A stretch of DNA of 64,000 nucleotides from Cryptomeria japonica (GCF_030272615.1 NC_081410.1:111727433-111791432), one strand, 5' to 3'; numbered from the stretch's first letter, positions 1 to 11,045 are shown. The notes: a model not told the origin generated them from the letters alone. Translations and numbers: made by a program.

Positions 1-178
1 CAAGAGTTATCACCAGTAAGGGAGTTTGCTAGACAAGAAGACCTTGGAGTACTTGACATCATGACAATTAGATAGATTGAGTAAACATACACAATAGAAT
101 CTATAAGTATTTGGTAACAAATTGATCCTTTTTGAGCTAATTAGCCTTGTGAGCACTTCCCTATCAAGCTCTCTATCA
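1..178 (+). repeat. LTR-A 5' LTR, 3'-terminal part
   Basis: Bases 2-178 match 42182-42358 with scattered substitutions. The LTR ends in TATCA three bases before the primer binding site. The rest of this LTR lies outside the window. Confidence 0.88.
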
Positions 179-181
179 TAG

Positions 182-194
182 TGGTATAAGAGCC
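182..194 (+). other. LTR-A primer binding site (tRNA-iMet type)
   Basis: TGGTATAAGAGCC differs at one base from the usual plant iMet primer site TGGTATCAGAGCC and sits just after the 5' LTR. Confidence 0.85.
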
Positions 195-230
195 AACAAA
201 TGATTGAGGGGAAAGACACATTAGGCAAAC

Positions 231-1435
231 ATGGTGACCAATGCAAAATTGGCTAAGAAGGTAGGGGACCAAGAAGAGGAAAATAGGGCACTTAGAGAAA
301 GACTAGATCAAATAGCAATGAAACTAGCTGAAGTAGCAGTCAAAACTGAAGAAGTCTAGGATAAGGTTGGAGATCAGGGTAAAATGATGGCAATGGAGGA
401 TGAAGTCCCCATGCCCGACCTTGTCATTGAGCAAGAACCATTCTTGAAAGTCTTGAGAGATATGAGTGGTAAGACCTTAGAAGGAGTGGTTGTTTTCAGT
501 GGGAAGATGGATCCAAATGCTCTAATAGAGTGGATTGAAGGGTTAGAAAACCATTTTGAGTGTGATGGAGTGACTGAAGCACAAAAGGTCGAGGTGGCAA
601 AATCAAGGCTGAGAGGGGCAGCCTTAACATGGTGGAAATTCATCCAAGAGGAAAGGGTGAAAGTAGGCAAGCAACCACTAGCCACCTGGAAGGCAATGGT
701 AGCCAAAATGAAAGAGACCTACCTACCTGAAGACTATGTGATACAACTTCACAAGAAAAGACAAAAATTGAGACAAAAAGACGTAGATGTTAGTAGCTAC
801 ACTGAAGAGTTTCAAAAATTGTGCATGAGATCTAGAGTAGTGGAGGACAAAAGTATCAAAGTGGCAAGGTACTTGAATGGGTTAAGGTGGAACATCCAGG
901 AAAAGATGAGCTTGTTGTTCCCACAAACCGTACACAAGTGCTATCAATTGGCACTTAAGGTGGAAGAGAAAGGTAGAAGAAAGCAAGAGTAAAAAAATAG
1001 AGGAAGAGATAGGGGAAGAGATAGTAGAGGCCATAGAGGCAGTTTTGGGGGAAGAAACATAGATCAATGGTCCTAGGGAGAATCTAAGCTTATTGAGCAA
1101 AGTGAGGATTCTCAGAGCAAACCCAACTATAGGGGTAGGGGATCAAGAAACCCGAGTAAAGGTAGATCTAATGGACCAGGGAGAGGGTCCTACTTCTCAA
1201 CCATGAAATGCTACAACTGCTAAAAGTTGGTCCACCCTGCCTATAGATGCCCAGAGAAGCCTAGTTCATCCTATGGAGGTGAAAAGAGAGTAAACTATGT
1301 TCAAGAAGATGGAGGTAATACTAGAACTTCAGCATTGAACCACCTAGCTTTAGAAGATGGTGAGAGTTTGATGATCAAGAGTGTTAATGAAGAAACCACA
1401 TAGTACAGAGGCCTCATAGAGAAGATCATTGTTCA
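231..1435 (+). pseudogene. gag: LTR-A gag (capsid and zinc knuckle), decayed
   Basis: This is the structural protein that packages the element RNA. The first ATG after the primer site is at 231. A charged, probably coiled-coil N-terminus is followed by an in-frame TAG at 357-359, then a long frame from 384 with the Ty3 capsid signature (WIEGLENHF, LRGAALTWW, YLPEDYV, YLNGL). A TAA at 990 interrupts the basic Arg/Gly-rich tail. Near 1203-1250 a CX2CX4HX4C knuckle is readable, but the residue after its second Cys is a stop (TAA, likely from CAA). The frame shifts near 1436 before the protease. No stop-free version exists here. Confidence 0.85.
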
Positions 1436-1780
1436 GGATTAAGTGTAAAATCATGGGAAAGGTGTGTAAGGTGATCATAGATTTAGGATCCACAGATAAC
1501 ATCATATCAGAAGAAGCAGTAAGCAAATTGAAACTACCTAGGATACACCACATAGAGCCATACAAAGTCACCTAGTTGAATAAGGGACAACATGTGTTGG
1601 TAAATGAGCAAGCTTGGGTAGATTTCCACATTGGGGGATATGTAGATAGGATCCTATGTGACATCCTTCCTATAGATGCTTGCCACTTGCTGTTGGGTAG
1701 ACCATGGCAGTTTGACCGAAAAGCACAACATGATGGGGAAAGAAACTCCTATTCTTTTCAGAAAGATGGAGTAAGCTATC
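1436..1780 (+). pseudogene. LTR-A aspartic protease, interrupted by Tat-M
   Basis: Ty3-type protease that would cut the polyprotein. The active-site region reads IIDLGSTDN near 1474-1500; the usual second residue (Ser/Gly) is Leu. The flap and end region is readable as CDILPIDACHLLLGRPWQFD and a conserved HDG motif. A TAG lies just before 1576. The frame runs up to 1780, where the 5-bp duplicated target of Tat-M lies, and resumes after 37175, which shows it was once continuous. Confidence 0.82.
1776..1780. other. Tat-M target site duplication, left copy
   Basis: CTATC here pairs with CTACC at 37171-37175, one mismatch. Removing Tat-M plus one copy joins the LTR-A protease and RT in one frame. 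Confidence 0.8.
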
Positions 1781-2441
1781 TTTATATGGTGAAAATGGAA
1801 ACAACAATATTGAAAGACTAAATAAATTCAACCACAAAACCCTAGCCTAACAACAACAAAGATCCACCATAACATATGAAGATTACCTAAGACAATGCAA
1901 ATCAAATGAAATCACAAAGATTATACCATCACATGTCCAATAGGGTTTGGATCTCCATTCTTCCTATCTCAATTGATCTTGCTTGATATATTTGCTCTCA
2001 GATTTTATGTGCACAAGAGCTCAATAAAGAACAAAAGTGTGGTTGTAAGTAGGCTTGATTTCATATGCAAACTCGAAAGCGTAGTCGGGGGTTTGATAAT
2101 GAAGGAAGCATCTCCCTATATAGAAGACACCATAAGAAATGGAGGGATACGATTGAGAGGTGTAAAAGATAAATGGTCGGCTATGATTAAAGGGTAGATA
2201 AAGGAAATAATAAAATAATGAGAGGGTAGGTAGTGTATGAATTAAGAGATGAATGACATGTGTGATAGGTAGAAAAGGTTAATGCATTAGTTAAATAAAT
2301 AAAGATTTATTTAATTAATAGAAGAAGTGGGATAATTAAATAAATAAGATATTTATTTAATTAATAGAAGAATTAGGCTTAAGATAATTAAATAAATAAA
2401 AATATTTATTTAATTAGACATGACAATTTTAGGTGTCTACA
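1781..2441 (-). repeat. Tat-M 3' LTR
   Basis: Matches 36487-37170 along its length, apart from indels in the AT-rich part: about 80 bp near 2219-2300 is present only here, and extra AT-rich repeats are present only in the other copy. On the minus strand it starts TGTAGACACC. The last two minus-strand bases read AA where the other copy has CA. A TATA-like CTATATAG lies at 2116-2123 on the minus strand. Confidence 0.9.
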
Positions 2442-2488
2442 TTTTGCCCCTCTTTGAGACAATGCAACTTGTCGCGTTGTTTCAAAGA
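2442..2488 (-). other. Tat-M polypurine tract overlapping a hairpin
   Basis: The minus strand reads AAAGAGGGGCAAAA directly before the 3' LTR, the expected plus-strand DNA primer. Bases 2451-2465 pair with 2474-2488 (TCTTTGAGACAATGC with GCGTTGTTTCAAAGA) with G.U wobbles when read as plus-strand RNA. Tat-I has the same arrangement at 10744-10781. Confidence 0.75.
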
Positions 2489-2681
2489 AGATAATATGAA
2501 CTAATACAAAGTTGCCCCAAGATGGGAATGATATGCCCCCTCAAGAGATTGGATGAAAATGTCTAGAAAGGTAGCAAACAATCTCTCGATAAGAAAGAAA
2601 TGATAGAATGGACTGTTTGGATAGAGTGACAGAGTCATGGGATAAAGAGGACTGACTCAGGAGACGAGGGCTAGGGCAGTC

Positions 2682-2688
2682 TATAAAA
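2682..2688 (+). promoter_or_regulatory. TATA box of the Tat-M PMD gene
   Basis: TATAAAA lies 98 bases upstream of the exon 1 ATG at 2780. The Tat-I copy has TATAAAT 104 bases upstream of its ATG. The matching position in two diverged elements is the main support. Confidence 0.55.
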
Positions 2689-3093
2689 TAGACCACGAGG
2701 GTAATACATCCTCATTATCATCCACACATCCAAGAGATCAGAGTGTAGAGCGAGAATAGAGAAACAATAGTCAGCAGCGATGGCATTGGTGCATAGATTC
2801 GATCGCGTTCACCGATTTCAGAGGTCAGCCGACGCAGGAGAGCCGGTAAGTACCACAAAACCTCTTTGTACTTTGTCACAATAAATGTTGTCATAAATGC
2901 ATGTTAGGTAGGGTAATATGTCTTCAAGGTCGAATCGACAGTTCTGTGATGAGCATATGTTGTCGATTGGATAAGGTGCTGAGAGGATACACTCAAGCAG
3001 GGCCTCTAGGGAAGACTAGGATAGCAGATAGGGCTAGGATTGACAATTCTGTGATAGAAAATACGTTGCCAATTAGGAAACTACTCAAGAGGA

Positions 3094-4271
3094 TGTTGGC
3101 ATTTTTGTGGTTTATGCTGTGATTGTCATTGATGGACACACACTTGTATTGAGATCCCCTTTATATGTATGAGCTCATGCTCAACCGGTATTTGTTCCAA
3201 CCGTTATGTTGTATACTAGTCTCTAGACTAGTGGCGATTTTGCAGAATGTGTTTCCCAGTCTGAAGCGGCATGTCGACCCCAAGTGGTTCGCAGATCACA
3301 AGCAGTACGAGGGAGCAAAGCAGCACAACACATTCTTACCAATCTTCATTTTTGTCAAATTGGCAACCGGTATTTTGTATGAACCGGTAATACTCTGTGA
3401 TGAGTTACCAACCGACATTTTGTGATGAGTTACCAATCCACCGATTGTTTGATGGTGCCGACACATTAACGGTGATTCCTGTGTCATGTTACTAAGTATG
3501 TCTAGGTTCATTGAACCTAGGAAATTGTAAAGAAATCCTATTGGACCGACATGAAATCAGATTCCTTTAAAAGGACATCATGTCTAGGGTTTTAGGTTGT
3601 TGCAAAAAAGGGTTAATGTTGAGCTAGGGTTTAAGGTGGATGTTGAGTTGTTGGAAGAGTGATCTTATCTGAGAAGATCGAGTTGTAACTGAGAGAGAGA
3701 TAGAGAAGACTGAAGTAATGCTGGAATGCATTAGCTGTGAGCAATATTGGATCTAACCAAGCTGTTTGTGCTATTAGATAGATCAAACACTTGTTGATTA
3801 CTCACATCTTTAACAAGTCTGTAGCCCCTAACCGGGTAGGCCTCAAAGCCTTTGTAAAATCCTTTAACAAGGTGGTTCACACATGTGAATCTAAAATCCT
3901 CTAACAAGGTAGTCTTTAATCAGACTTATCTCCTAACAGAGATTGAGATTCCTAACAGGATCTGTTCTGGTGAAGAACATTGTAAGACCTTAACCAGTCT
4001 GACCTTAACCGGTCTGGTTTCTATTCTGCAGATAGTGACTTGTGAGTTCCATCTCACCGTGGTTTTTTTCCTAGTTGGGTTTCCACGTCAAATATCTTGT
4101 GTTATGGTTGTATTGCTTTTGTAGGCGAATGTTTTATTTGCATTTTGGTTTGCATGTGTGGTAACCGGTTTGACTGTCAGATTGCTTTACTGGTTTATCT
4201 TCAGACTGTGTAAGTGTTTTAGTGCAAAGATTTTTGGCATACTAATTCATCCCCCCTCTTAGTATTCATCA
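3094..4271 (+). repeat. Solo copia LTR inside the Tat-M PMD intron
   Basis: Starts TGTTGGCATTTTTG and ends with a C-run, CTCTTAG and TTCATCA, the pattern of the copia LTRs elsewhere in this window. Flanks GAGGA (3089-3093) and AAGGA (4272-4276) are a probable target duplication with one mismatch. There is no internal region or second LTR, so it probably arose by LTR-LTR recombination. Several AACCGGT motifs and a two-copy TGTGATGAGTTACCAA repeat lie inside. Removing it leaves an intron of about 600 bp, close to the 611 bp of Tat-I. Confidence 0.72.
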
Positions 4272-4311
4272 AAGGATACACTCAAGTATAGCCCTAGGAT
4301 AGGATAGATCA

Positions 4312-4590
4312 AGGCACTTTGTGATGAATAGAGAATGCCAAAACATAGTACTTTATGATGAACAGGGAGTACTAAAAAGAGCAGCACGTTGTGATGAACA
4401 GGGAGTGCAAATTGTAGCACTTTGTGATGAACATGGAGTACTACTAGAATAAAAAGTAGCATTTTGTGATGAACAGGGAATGCCACTAGGATAGAAGCAA
4501 CACTTTGTGATGAACAGTGAGTGTCACTAGGATAGAGTATCATAAGTACTGAGATAAAAAACAACATTTTGTGATGAACACGGAATGCCA
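4312..4590 (+). repeat. Series of seven hairpin units in the Tat-M PMD intron
   Basis: Seven units share a loop close to TTGTGATGAACAGGG, flanked by short inverted arms that change from unit to unit but mostly still pair: TAGTACT/AGTACTA, GCAC/GTGC, TAGCACT/AGTACTA (one mismatch), GCATT/AATGC, ACACT/AGTGT, CATT/AATG. Spacing is irregular, about 35-65 bp. Two looser relatives lie before the solo LTR (near 2938-2968 and 3038-3075). Confidence 0.75.
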
Positions 4591-6573
4591 CTATGACTGA
4601 CATGATTGATTTGCTTGACTTGTAGGAGGACCTACCTATGCTAGAGTCAGAAGAGATATTCTTGTCGACTCAAAATTTGCGAGCAGAGCTGGCAGTTGAG
4701 GAGAGAGCAACGATTTAGGCTATGGACCTGCGACATATTTTGTATGTGCCTGAGTTTCGGGTGAACATGGGGTTGCTGATTGCTTTAGTTGAGAGATGGC
4801 ACTCAGAGACTTGTACGTTTCATTTTCTGATGGGTGAGATGATAGTCACCTTAGAGGATGTGTACAGGATTCTGAGGATACCGATCGATGGGGAGTTGAT
4901 ACCCTATGATCGAGATGGAGATAGGGATGCCCTGAGATGAGTGTTCTAGAATCCGAGATTGGAGATGAGGGCAGGACATGTCGCCTGGGACACCATGACA
5001 ACGACAGAATTGGTGCTACCAGCAGTGCTAGGAGGAGTGATCAGCAGGTTCCTGTGTCCAGATAGGGTGACACAAGGGTTGGCTGTGGGCTGGGGGAGCA
5101 CCTTGGAGACACTGGTGACACAACATACCAGATATGCCTAGAGACTGTGCGTGCTGGCACATTTATATTATGAGCTCCATCAGTTCATCTACCATGGATC
5201 CATAGGATTGGGCTGCGAAGTTACATTGCTACAGGTGTGGGCATATGAGCATCTTCCGATGACACGACTGATACATTTCAGAGGCAGGGGTCACAGACAC
5301 AACTTTGTGCACTTGTATGATATGATTACATCATAGCCAAAGATTGGCAGGTTGGAGTACTAGCATCGAGTCCTTGATGAGATTGACACTATGATATGGA
5401 GGCCATACTGAGAGTGTGAGTAATGGGAGGATGATGCAGTGGATCTACCATACACTTTCAAGAGTAGATATCTAATTGGGCAGACGCCCTATGTACTGGA
5501 GAGGCAGTTGGTAGACAAGGTATGCAGGCAGTTTGACAAGATCCAGCGGATGCCACGGGGTTCCGATATGTATGCGTAGACAGTGCAAGACCAGGCACAG
5601 TTTGGACCACTATTATCATATGATCAGGTTGTGATGTAGCTGGTAGAAATGGTGCCCATGCCATGGGATATGTGGCTTGAGATTGAGGATGCAGGGATGG
5701 ATGCAAAGTATACTGCATATTGGGCAGAGCATCCATTTCCACGCCTGATAGATCCAGGAGAGCTGATAGATGGAGATGGCGAAGGGGATGAGGATGATGA
5801 TGGAGATGGTGGGGGTAGAGGCTGACGGAGGAGGCGGGGTGTATTAGGAGAGAGGAGGGTGGCTCTGCAGAGAGAGGGTGGAGAGGAGAGACAGGCTCAA
5901 GTGGTGAGAGGTTGCGGTGGGTTGCCATTACAGGTGCTAGTAGCACAGGGTCCCAGACAGGTGTAGGGACAGGTACAGGGATGGGTACGGGGGCAAGGGT
6001 AGCCACATGAGCAGCCACAGGTATAGGCATAGCTACAACCACCAGTATAGGGGTAGGGACAGGTAGAGCCATAGGTATAGGGGGCCGAGGAGGAGGAGGA
6101 TGAGCTATTTGAGCTGAGGGAGATTTGCCAGGGATAGGCAGATGAGATCCAGGATCTGGAGAGGGAGAGGGATCAACTCAGGAGATAGCTCAGAGACACT
6201 GAGTGGGAGTGAGATCAGGCTATCTAGCGTTACACTGAGGCCTGAGACAACACTGAGGGCTGGGAGGTAGGCGATAGAGGACATAGGGGCTAGATATGCC
6301 TATGTTCTATGGGCAGGGGAGGAGATAGGTTATTGGCGAGACCTATACTACAGAGCAGTGCCACCAGAGTAGTGGGCGAGGAGCTTCCGTAGACCATTGT
6401 GGATAGCGACAACCACTGGAGGGAGCCATAGGAGACAGGCGTCTAGTGGTGGGGTCATGGGTCTTCCACCACCACTAGATAGAGGGGACATGGGAGATGA
6501 TCCTGGGGCGGGTCCTTCCAGGGCTCAGACTTTGTCGAGGCCAGGCGGCTCCGAGGGAGGGAGTTCATCATAG

Positions 6574-8190
6574 CTTTAGAGGGCTCCCTATGTATCAGTT
6601 TTGTACCATTTTTATATGATGATGTAGACACCTTCGGGTGATTGTAGCCATATGATTTTGACATCATTGTATTATGACACTTATGATTATATATATATGA
6701 GATGATTCATCTTTGCGGTAGCTATATGCATGTCTACCTATGTGATGCTTCTATATGTTTTATGTTGTATGTTTCTATGTGTTGATTATGATATGGATGC
6801 AAATATGTACATAATGAAATGCCATATTTTTGTTCTTTTCTGTTTTTAATATGTTATGCATGGTGCAAATGTGAATGTATGAAATGCAGATGAATATGAT
6901 AATGCAAATAACTATTTACATGATGAAAATGTAAAATGTACTAACATGTGTTGTGTGCAGAATGTGGTACAATTGTGATATCTATATGTATGTATGAAAT
7001 GAGATATGTGGTAATGCAGGTGCAAACTACATGAAATGCAAATATTTTTGGTGTGTCATTATACTCAGTCATGTGATAGCAGGCTACACGGACTCAAGAA
7101 GGACGATGGAGGTCAATCAAGAAAGGGGGATGGAAGATAGAAGATATGAAAATGAAAAGAGCTTCTTGTGTGTTATCATCATTGAGCTTTATTATGGCAA
7201 GTAGGTTATGACAATCGAGGCATATGTTCGACCCAGAAAGTCATTGTACCTGTTTGCATGGAGATCAAACAATTGAAAACAAGGAATGCCCCAGTTCATA
7301 CTAGACTCACAGTGTCCTCATATCCTTGGACAAGTCATAGAATTACTAAGAGACAATCCACAGACAACAAAGAAAAATAGGTGATGATACCCCATCCTCA
7401 CCTTTCTAGTCAAAGACATCCTGGAGATAGAATCTCTAGTCAGAGACATCTTGGAAAAGCTAAAAGACATGTCACCAAAAGATAAAATCAAAAAAGAAAA
7501 CCAAGACTCGACACCAACATCCACTGTAGTCCTCAAGTTTAGTGTCTCTTGTCACTTGTATAAGTCGTATTTGATTGTGGTCACAATGTTTACTTTCACA
7601 AAAAGGATAGATAACACTGAACCATATGTTGTCTGAGTCTGTTGAAAGATTTGATTTGTTGAAAGTCCATTGTTGCTGCTATGTCTCATCTGAAACTGAC
7701 TGAATCCATGAAACTAATACTTTATTGTGAAGAAGATGAAACTTTATTGCGGACTGGCGATGCAAATGCTTCTTTATTGCAGATTGTGCATGGATAGACT
7801 GAAGGAAACTGGAAGAAACTGTACTCCTTAGAACGTGTGATGATCTTGGTTCCACACCCATCACTAGACGTAGGATTTGCCTTAGCCACAGATAGGAGCT
7901 GATTTATTATGGATGAATAGGTTGTGAGTGTGTGCAAAAGTGAAAGGATGAGATGGAATCCTGAAGGAGGGAGGAGCAATGTTTCTATGCATGGCACTGG
8001 TGACCCAATTTTCACCATGGTACTTGCCCAGGGCACCACCGAAGTGGTTTTCACCGTTGGACTTTCAATTTATTTTTTTGTGTCACAAGGCGCCTGTTTG
8101 CCAGGTTTTCACCAGGTAACGATTTTTTTTATTTTTATGATTTTTTTTTGAAGTTTTTTAATATTTTTGAATTGGGATACTCTGAAGAGC
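6574..8190. other. Tat-M non-coding region between PMD gene end and integrase end
   Basis: No convincing gene. 6660-7060 is rich in ATG/ATAT repeats, like the longer tract at 13900-15050 in Tat-I. 7080-7330 has short similarity to 15060-15300 (shared ATCATTGAGCTTTA). 7993-8120 holds a box conserved with Tat-I. As both transcription units point here, it should contain both 3' ends. Confidence 0.6.
7993..8120. other. Conserved post-integrase box, Tat-M copy
   Basis: 7993-8060 aligns with 16255-16328 of Tat-I: a GGCGCC-like start, TTTTCACCAT, then GGCACCACC and GTGGTTTTCACCG. A second copy of the first half (GGCGCCTGTTTGCCAGG) follows at 8089. It lies just 3' of the integrase end in both elements. 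Confidence 0.6.
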
Positions 8191-9347
8191 TATGTGTAAA
8201 ACCTACGAAGGTGCATGCTGTTGATAGGATCATCCAAAGGTTCACCCTTTGTGGTTGAGAGCTGATATGCACTATATCCATATACTGCTGTGATGATGTA
8301 AGGACCAAGCCAGTTCGGTTTGAACTTGCCCTTCCTCTCTTTGTTTTGCTAATTTTTAGGATTTTCTCTGAGAACTAAGTCACCTACCTCAAATGTGCGA
8401 GGCTTGACTTTATGATTGTAGCTACGACTCATTCGTTGTTGATAAGCCTTGAGATGATTAAAAGTAGTTTGTCTTAGTTCATCCAATAGCTCAAGTTCTT
8501 GTAAGCGAGAGACCCTGTAGTCTTCGTCACTGATAATGTTTTGCAAAGAGACTCGTAAAGAGGGTAACTCGACCTCAATAGGAAAGATAACTTCAGTACC
8601 ATAGACAAGTGAATAGGGTGTAGCTCCTATAGGTGTTCGGACGCTTGTGCGGTAGGCCCAAAGTGCGGGATTAAGTTGGATATGCCAATTATGGCTAGCG
8701 TCATCGACTATCTTTTTTAGGATTTTAAGGATTGTTTTATTAGATGCCTCAACTTGACCATTACGTTGGGGGTAATAAGGTGTGGAGAAACGATGTGTAA
8801 TATGGAAGCGGTCATAGAGTTCACGAACATCTTGATTTTTGAAGGGATGCCTGTTGTCGGTGATGATGGAAACATGAATATCGTATTGACAAATGATATA
8901 GTTGAGAATGAATGTAGCAATTTGTTTTCCAGTGACTTGTGTAAGAGGCACCGCTTCGATCCATTTTGCGAAATATTTTGTGGCAGTGATGATGAACTTA
9001 TGACCGTTGGAAGAAGGAGGGTGAATCTTGCCTATGAGATCAAGTCCCCACTGGCAAAAGGTCCAAGGAGTCGCAATTGGTTGATGTTCCTGTGCTGCCA
9101 CATGAATGAGGTCTCCATGAATTTGACACTGCTTACATTTCTTGACAAACTGATATGAGTCTTTTTCCATATTGGGCCAGTAATATCCAGTCTTGATGAG
9201 TTTCTTGGCTAAGGTAGGACCACTAGAATGTGGACCACATATCCCTTCATGAACTTCACGTAACTCAATCTGAGCTTCGTCCCCTTCTAAACATCTAAGA
9301 AGAGTGCTATCTAGACCTCGACGGTATAGGATATCGGCTAAAATGAC
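8191..9347 (-). pseudogene. Tat-M integrase, cut by Tat-I in its N-terminal part
   Basis: Integrase joins the cDNA ends to host DNA. From 9347 leftward: zinc-binding part (HEGICGPHS, CKQCQ), catalytic core with D in WGLDL, D in IITDN and E in GQVEASNK, then a C-terminal domain with WLGPY, ending about 8191. One stop (RENPKN*) interrupts the C-terminal domain. The N-terminus continues at 27822 on the other side of Tat-I: ...SRYVI lies before the 5-bp duplication and ILADILYRRGLD after it, matching the uninterrupted Tat-I protein (TIIAETLYRRGLD). Confidence 0.88.
9343..9347. other. Tat-I target site duplication, left copy
   Basis: ATGAC here is identical to 27817-27821. The site is inside the Tat-M integrase frame. 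Confidence 0.92.
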
Positions 9348-10735
9348 TGATGCTCTGCTAAATGGATAAGGTTAGCAAATGATAAATAACACACATAGAA
9401 GAAACTGTTAGTGTTAGTCAATCAAAAACTAATCTAAACAGGCATATCAAGAGAGATACTAAAATCATGCTAATGTATCTAACAAATGAAACAAAGATAA
9501 TAAGGCATCTCCAAATGCCTCTTAGCACGCTCTTAGCTCCTTCTCCCTTGTTCCTCTCCTCTCCAAGTTCCAAAATAGTGTAGCTCTCAGCAGCTTTTTG
9601 CACTATGGATGCTTATGAAGGATTGAGATTTGAGTATTTTGCTCTAAATGTAAAATGAAAAGCTAAAATACTAGATGATATTGAAATGATTGGTTTTAAC
9701 CCAAAAGAACAAGATTTTAGTTTGCTATGCTAAATGCTCTCTAAAATGCCTATAGGTTAAATGCATACAAGTTTTCAGGATCTGGATTATGAAGAAATGA
9801 GCTCTATTTATAGGGAAAATGGAGCAATGGATGGTTGAGATTGAACAATCTCAACAAGGGTCAGGATTGAATGATTTCAAATCCATGTGAGAGCTTTCAA
9901 CCCAATCCCAGGATGACAACTGTCAATGTGAGATAGGTTGAGAGGAGAGGGAATAAGCATTAAATGCTTGATATGACCTTGGGAGTTAAAGTCAAGGTTA
10001 GTTGAATGAATAAACTCTTTATTCAAAGAATAAAGCTTTTATCCAATGGATAAACTCTTGTGCAAATGTAAAAAAGATAAATATGGTCAAAACAATAAAT
10101 GTTTGGGGAGACAAGTTTGAAATAACCATAAATGGTTATGTAAGAGCCATAAATGGTCATGTAAGAGCCATTAGTGGTCTTGAAAGACTTTGGGGGTTAA
10201 TTTGTTGAACACACAAAACATTAAATGCTTTTCAAAGACTTTTGAAGTCTTTGAGAAGTGACTTCATTTTGCTTAGGAATGTGACAATAATTAGGGGATG
10301 GACTAGGTTAATTAGGAAGGGGTTAGAAGAATCTAGAAGGGGATTTAGGAATGCAATTGGATTTGGTGGGTGAGGGAAAATAAGATTTTATTAAAATAAA
10401 AATTCATTTATTTCAATAAATGTGTGCAAGTTGCATTTGTAGGAAAGTGCAAGTGGGGGGGGGGATAATGATTTAAATAAATGTTTTTATTTAATTTATT
10501 TAAAAGATGAAAAGGAGATTTTAATTAAATAAATAGATTTTATTTATTTAATTGATTGTGAATTTGGTTTAATGAATTAATTAAAATAAATTGAATAATT
10601 TATTTAATTAATAGAAGAATGTTTTGGGAATAAATTAATTAAATATTAATTTAATTAACTGATGGCTAGTGGATTTTTAATCAAATAAATAGCGAATATT
10701 TATTTACTTAAGCTGGACAGATTTGTGTGACTACA
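9348..10735 (-). repeat. Tat-I 3' LTR
   Basis: Almost collinear with 26428-27816; ends TGATGCTC and GTGACTACA on the plus strand. A minus-strand TATA box CTATAAATAG lies at 9804-9813. The part at 10380-10720 (U3 start on the minus strand) is a run of AT-rich inverted repeats built on TTAAATAAATA. Confidence 0.95.
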
Positions 10736-10781
10736 TTTGCCCCTCTTTGAGACGGTGCGGTTTATCGCGTCGTTTCAAAGA
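10736..10781 (-). other. Tat-I polypurine tract overlapping a conserved hairpin
   Basis: The minus strand reads AAAGAGGGGCAAA directly before the 3' LTR. 10744-10759 pairs with 10766-10781 over 16 positions, three of them G.U wobbles in plus-strand RNA, with a 6-base loop. Compared with Tat-M, a G-C pair replaces an A-T pair in the stem. Confidence 0.75.
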
Positions 10782-11045
10782 AAGAAAAGCTGGTGTGAAG
10801 AAAATGCCCCATAAAATGTAAATTTAATGGGTGGTATGCCCCCTTGAGAGATGGGCCAATTTTTTTTGAAAAATCGGGCAATCTCTCGAAAAAGAATGAA
10901 AATTGGCAGGGTGTTAGAAGAGAAGGAGTTAGCCATACAGGTGAAAAATAGAAGAAAAGGGGGGAAAAATGGAGAAATGGGGGGCTCGGGAAGTTCACGG
11001 GGACCACGGCGGTGAGCGGGGGGAAGTTACGGTGACGACGAAGGG

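Larger units (their letters stand above)
2780..6573 (+). pseudogene. Plant mobile domain (PMD) protein gene of Tat-M, two exons, antisense to gag-pol
   Basis: Proposed exon 1 is 2780-2845 (22 codons, pattern HRFDRVHRFQ), ending at a consensus donor GTAAGT. Exon 2 starts at 4626 after CTTGTAG and runs to a TAG at 6571. Both junctions are phase 0, as in Tat-I. Exon 2 shows PMD-family sequence (RWHSETCTFHF, MTVTLEDV-like, LAVGWG, LAHLYYELH, VWAYEHLP), then an acidic/Gly-rich part and a charged helical tail. From 4626 to about 5330 all pieces share one frame, broken by in-frame stops (TAG at 4716, TGA at 4938 and others); later parts also shift frame. PMD proteins are known from Ty3 and MuDR elements and from host genes such as MAIL1 and MAIN; the function inside a retrotransposon is unknown. 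Confidence 0.65.

Noticed and set aside
3409-3435. CATTTTGTGATGA shared by the solo LTR and the intron hairpin units
   Set aside because: A 13-base match with different surroundings; could be chance or local copying, too short to claim a link.
5458-6072. 204-codon minus-strand ORF rich in Pro, His and Val
   Set aside because: It is the mirror of the Gly/acidic-rich part of the PMD exon in Tat-M; composition follows from the other strand and no domain is visible.
8754-9158. 134-codon plus-strand ORF
   Set aside because: Lies opposite the Tat-M integrase, whose catalytic motifs are clear on the minus strand.
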